The notes under the pieces were generated by a model. The model was not told where the DNA came from. It did not search any database and saw nothing but the letters and a program-made list of their open reading frames with translations. From contig JAAVVG010000025.1 of the NCBI GenBank assembly GCA_012976225.1, positions 186,001 to 250,000 on the forward strand: a stretch of DNA of 64,000 nucleotides, written 5' to 3'. Shown here in pieces: positions 61,951-64,000 of the stretch. Each line of letters opens with the position of its first letter. Position 1 is the stretch's first letter. A program made the position numbers and the translations under genes. Source of the DNA: Golubevia sp. BC0850 (taxonomy: Eukaryota; Basidiomycota; Exobasidiomycetes; Golubeviales; Golubeviaceae).

Positions 61951-63616
61951 ATGGCTAGTTTCAAAGGAATCAGCGTAGATCTATCCACGTCTCGGGATTC
62001 GCCTCAGCCAGCTCTACTCAAGGATGCAGTGATTGGAAGTAAAGGAGTTGCAGTCCCTGGTTCAGCTGCTTACCTTTTACCTGATTTCTCAACTTTGAAA
62101 CCTCAAGAATTAATTCTAACAGTTGCTTTGGAACCAAACGGTTCCCATGCTCCATATCTAAAGCCCAGGAGAGAAGCTCCAACTTTCGATGATTATTTCA
62201 AGCTGTCACCCCACTTCTCACATCATGCTCATTGGGATGAATGCATCAAGATTAAGTTCAAATTCTTCTATTCAATCCTTTCTTCTCCATCGTCAGCTGA
62301 TGATCTTACTAGGAGAATGCTTAGGTCAGATGAGCTTTTGGTAGAAGAAAGAGATGATAAGATTAGGTCTAGTTATCATTTTGATCTCTTGGGATTGTTA
62401 GAGTTGGGAGAAAGGCTTAAGGATGAAAAATGTTTGGATTCAACAACTCTAGATCTAGTCATCATGACCGGGGGGAAAGATGGGAACGACATCGTTCGAG
62501 CTAAATTCAAGCTGATACTCAAGAAACGTCGAGAGAGTGTGGATACGAAGGAGTCGATGGATAGATCAGACATAGTGAGTAGAATTGGTTTTGGATTTCT
62601 CTACTTCTTCAATGGTAGAATTGGAGATGGCTGATGAGAGCGGAGGCCTGGGGAAGGACTAGTTGGATTGGCTCCTAATCAGAGCCTCAGGGGGCTCTTT
62701 TCTCGCATAAAACTTCGATGGATAGGCCAGATATTATCTTCAGATCTCTCCCTTCAAAACCTCGGCTAGTTCCAGACCCAGAGGTCTCTACGGAAGACAA
62801 GGTTCGCCTCCTCGATCTTCAACTTCCAATTTAAATCCCGCGAATCCGAAGTTGGTTACAAAAGCTAAAGGTTATGATGGATATTCCATTGATACAACGG
62901 GTTCTAATCCTACTAAGAGACCCGCCAGATTCGGAGGAGATGGAGATCCAGAAAAATTGATCTCTGGATCAAGAGATGGTCCTTCTCTTTCAGCAAACCT
63001 CGACAAGTTTTATAAGGAAAGATCAAATTCGGATTCTTCGATGCGTCAGCTTCCTGGAAGACAGGTCGAAAGTGAAGTAGGTAGACAAACATATAAAAGT
63101 AGAGAAGAAGTTCCCAGAAGTTATATGAGGAGAAATGATAGTCCGGATAGAAGACGCGGGAATTCACAGGGTAGGTATGCTGTAGAAAGAAATGAAAGTA
63201 GAAGGCATGAAAATGAAAGCGGAATCGTAAGAAATGATCATGGAAGAGAAACCTATAGAACAGATTATGAAGACAGAGGCGCTTACTCGAGAGATGACCA
63301 ACGGACTAGAGAGCTAACAAGGCCGCCTCCAATTGGAATTGAGATTAAAGGAACTTCCTATAGAATTGAATATCCTCCACAATCTAGTAGATCTGATTAT
63401 TATAGTTCAAGGTCGTCACATCCTCGAAGAGAAGAGTATCAGACATCCTCTAGGTATCCATCTAGAGGCTCACCTGTTAGAGATTATTCTCCTAGAGATC
63501 ATCCGCCTCCTCGCTATTCTTCAGATTTATCTTCGACGCAGGAGAGTAGTGGATACCACCACCATCATCCTCCGACCTCTTCAAGTTCCTATCATTATTA
63601 TTATTCTTCTCGATAG
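61951..63616 (+). CDS. Hypothetical protein with Arg/Ser/Tyr-rich C-terminal half
   Basis: Exons 61951-62574 and 62744-63616 (sum divisible by 3, 498 residues). The N-terminal 208 residues look folded (DAVIGSKGVAVPGSAAYLLP, FDDYFKLSPHFSHHAHWDEC, YHFDLLGLLELGERL, LDLVIMTGGKDGND). The C-terminal half is disordered with many R-S, R-D and R-Y dipeptides (RRNDSPDRRRGNS, YYSSRSSHPRREEY) and ends in a His/Tyr/Ser run. Such tails occur in RNA-associated proteins, but nothing else supports that role. I recognise no family. It diverges from the broken F-box gene 117 bp away. Confidence 0.65.
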
Positions 63617-63882
63617 TTCAGAGCTGGGTGATCGATACCCTTTTGAATATTTATCGACCTGAGGCTTTTCAAGTTTAAATGTGGTATTTATCGTCGCAGC
63701 TTCGTCTTTTCACAATCAAGTAACAATATCTTATCTAGCAATTCCATCAGATACAGAATCGCAGAAACAGCAAGTTTCTTTTCGTGTTCCAGTTTGTAGA
63801 GCCAGAAGTTGGTATAGGGACTGAGATTGAATCATCAGACCTAGCAACTTGATAATAGAGAAAAGTCAGCCTAATGATACAA

Positions 63883-64000
63883 TCATTTCTCCTCAAACCT
63901 CCTCATAGCACTTTCTCTCATAGCATCTAGATAATTCTTCTCAAACTTCCTCGGTCCTTTCCCTCCTCCTCCTCGATTCCCATCCTTCCCATCTTCTTCA
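63883..64000 (-). CDS. 3' end of an unidentified gene
   Basis: Open minus-strand frame entering from the window edge and stopping at 63883-63885. It reads GNRGGGGKGPRKFEKNYLDA then MRESAMRRFEEK, basic and helical. Too short to identify. Between it and the preceding gene are 266 bp with no feature. Confidence 0.5.
   Translation of the reverse strand, partial: EEDGKDGNRGGGGKGPRKFEKNYLDAMRESAMRRFEEK

Overview
The window is a gene-dense stretch of a fungal nuclear genome, most likely a basidiomycete. Genes are packed on both strands. Most carry several GT-AG introns, usually 60-120 nt with GTGAGT-like donors. The gene set is fungal: a GH71 alpha-1,3-glucanase, a JEN-type carboxylate transporter, a SYT1-like Sec7/PH exchange factor and a glucosidase II beta subunit. 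Intron density (14 coding exons in SMC3) and moderate GC fit Basidiomycota, perhaps Pucciniomycotina, but I cannot fix the order. I see no CRISPR array, rRNA, convincing tRNA or intact mobile element.

Layout. 0-14 kb: 3' part of SPT6, a very long Ser-rich ARF-GEF, and a SmgGDS-like armadillo protein. 14-24 kb: a cytochrome b561 protein, a secreted precursor with three copies of one peptide, a small mitochondrial protein, an F-box fragment next to a CTTGG-rich tract, and a poorly resolved or decayed locus. 24-39 kb, mostly metabolic: glucosidase II beta subunit, L-2-hydroxyglutarate dehydrogenase, an alcohol O-acetyltransferase-like enzyme, a malonyl-CoA-synthetase-like ligase, the GH71 glucanase and GTP cyclohydrolase I. 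39-50 kb: a DUF262 protein with an apparent one-base frameshift, cohesin SMC3, and the JEN transporter. 51-64 kb: a mitochondrial alpha/beta-hydrolase-like gene that appears spliced onto a GGQ release-factor domain, mitochondrial BolA, an RBR ubiquitin ligase with polyglutamine, a HAD phosphatase, an unresolved locus, a broken F-box-family gene, a hypothetical protein and the 3' end of one more gene.

Most genes are unrelated housekeeping functions. Neighbours often share short divergent promoters (for example 10345-10634, 26909-27126, 53350-53493) or nearly abutting convergent 3' ends (29218/29265). The most distinctive item is the secreted repeat precursor at 17290-18413. Its three 18-residue repeats are identical in protein but differ at 8-13 of 18 codons, which indicates selection on the peptide. 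The second is the hydrolase/GGQ fusion at 51582-53349. Exon structures were worked out by hand from splice sites, reading phase and recalled family sequences; exon sums divisible by three are stated where they support a model.
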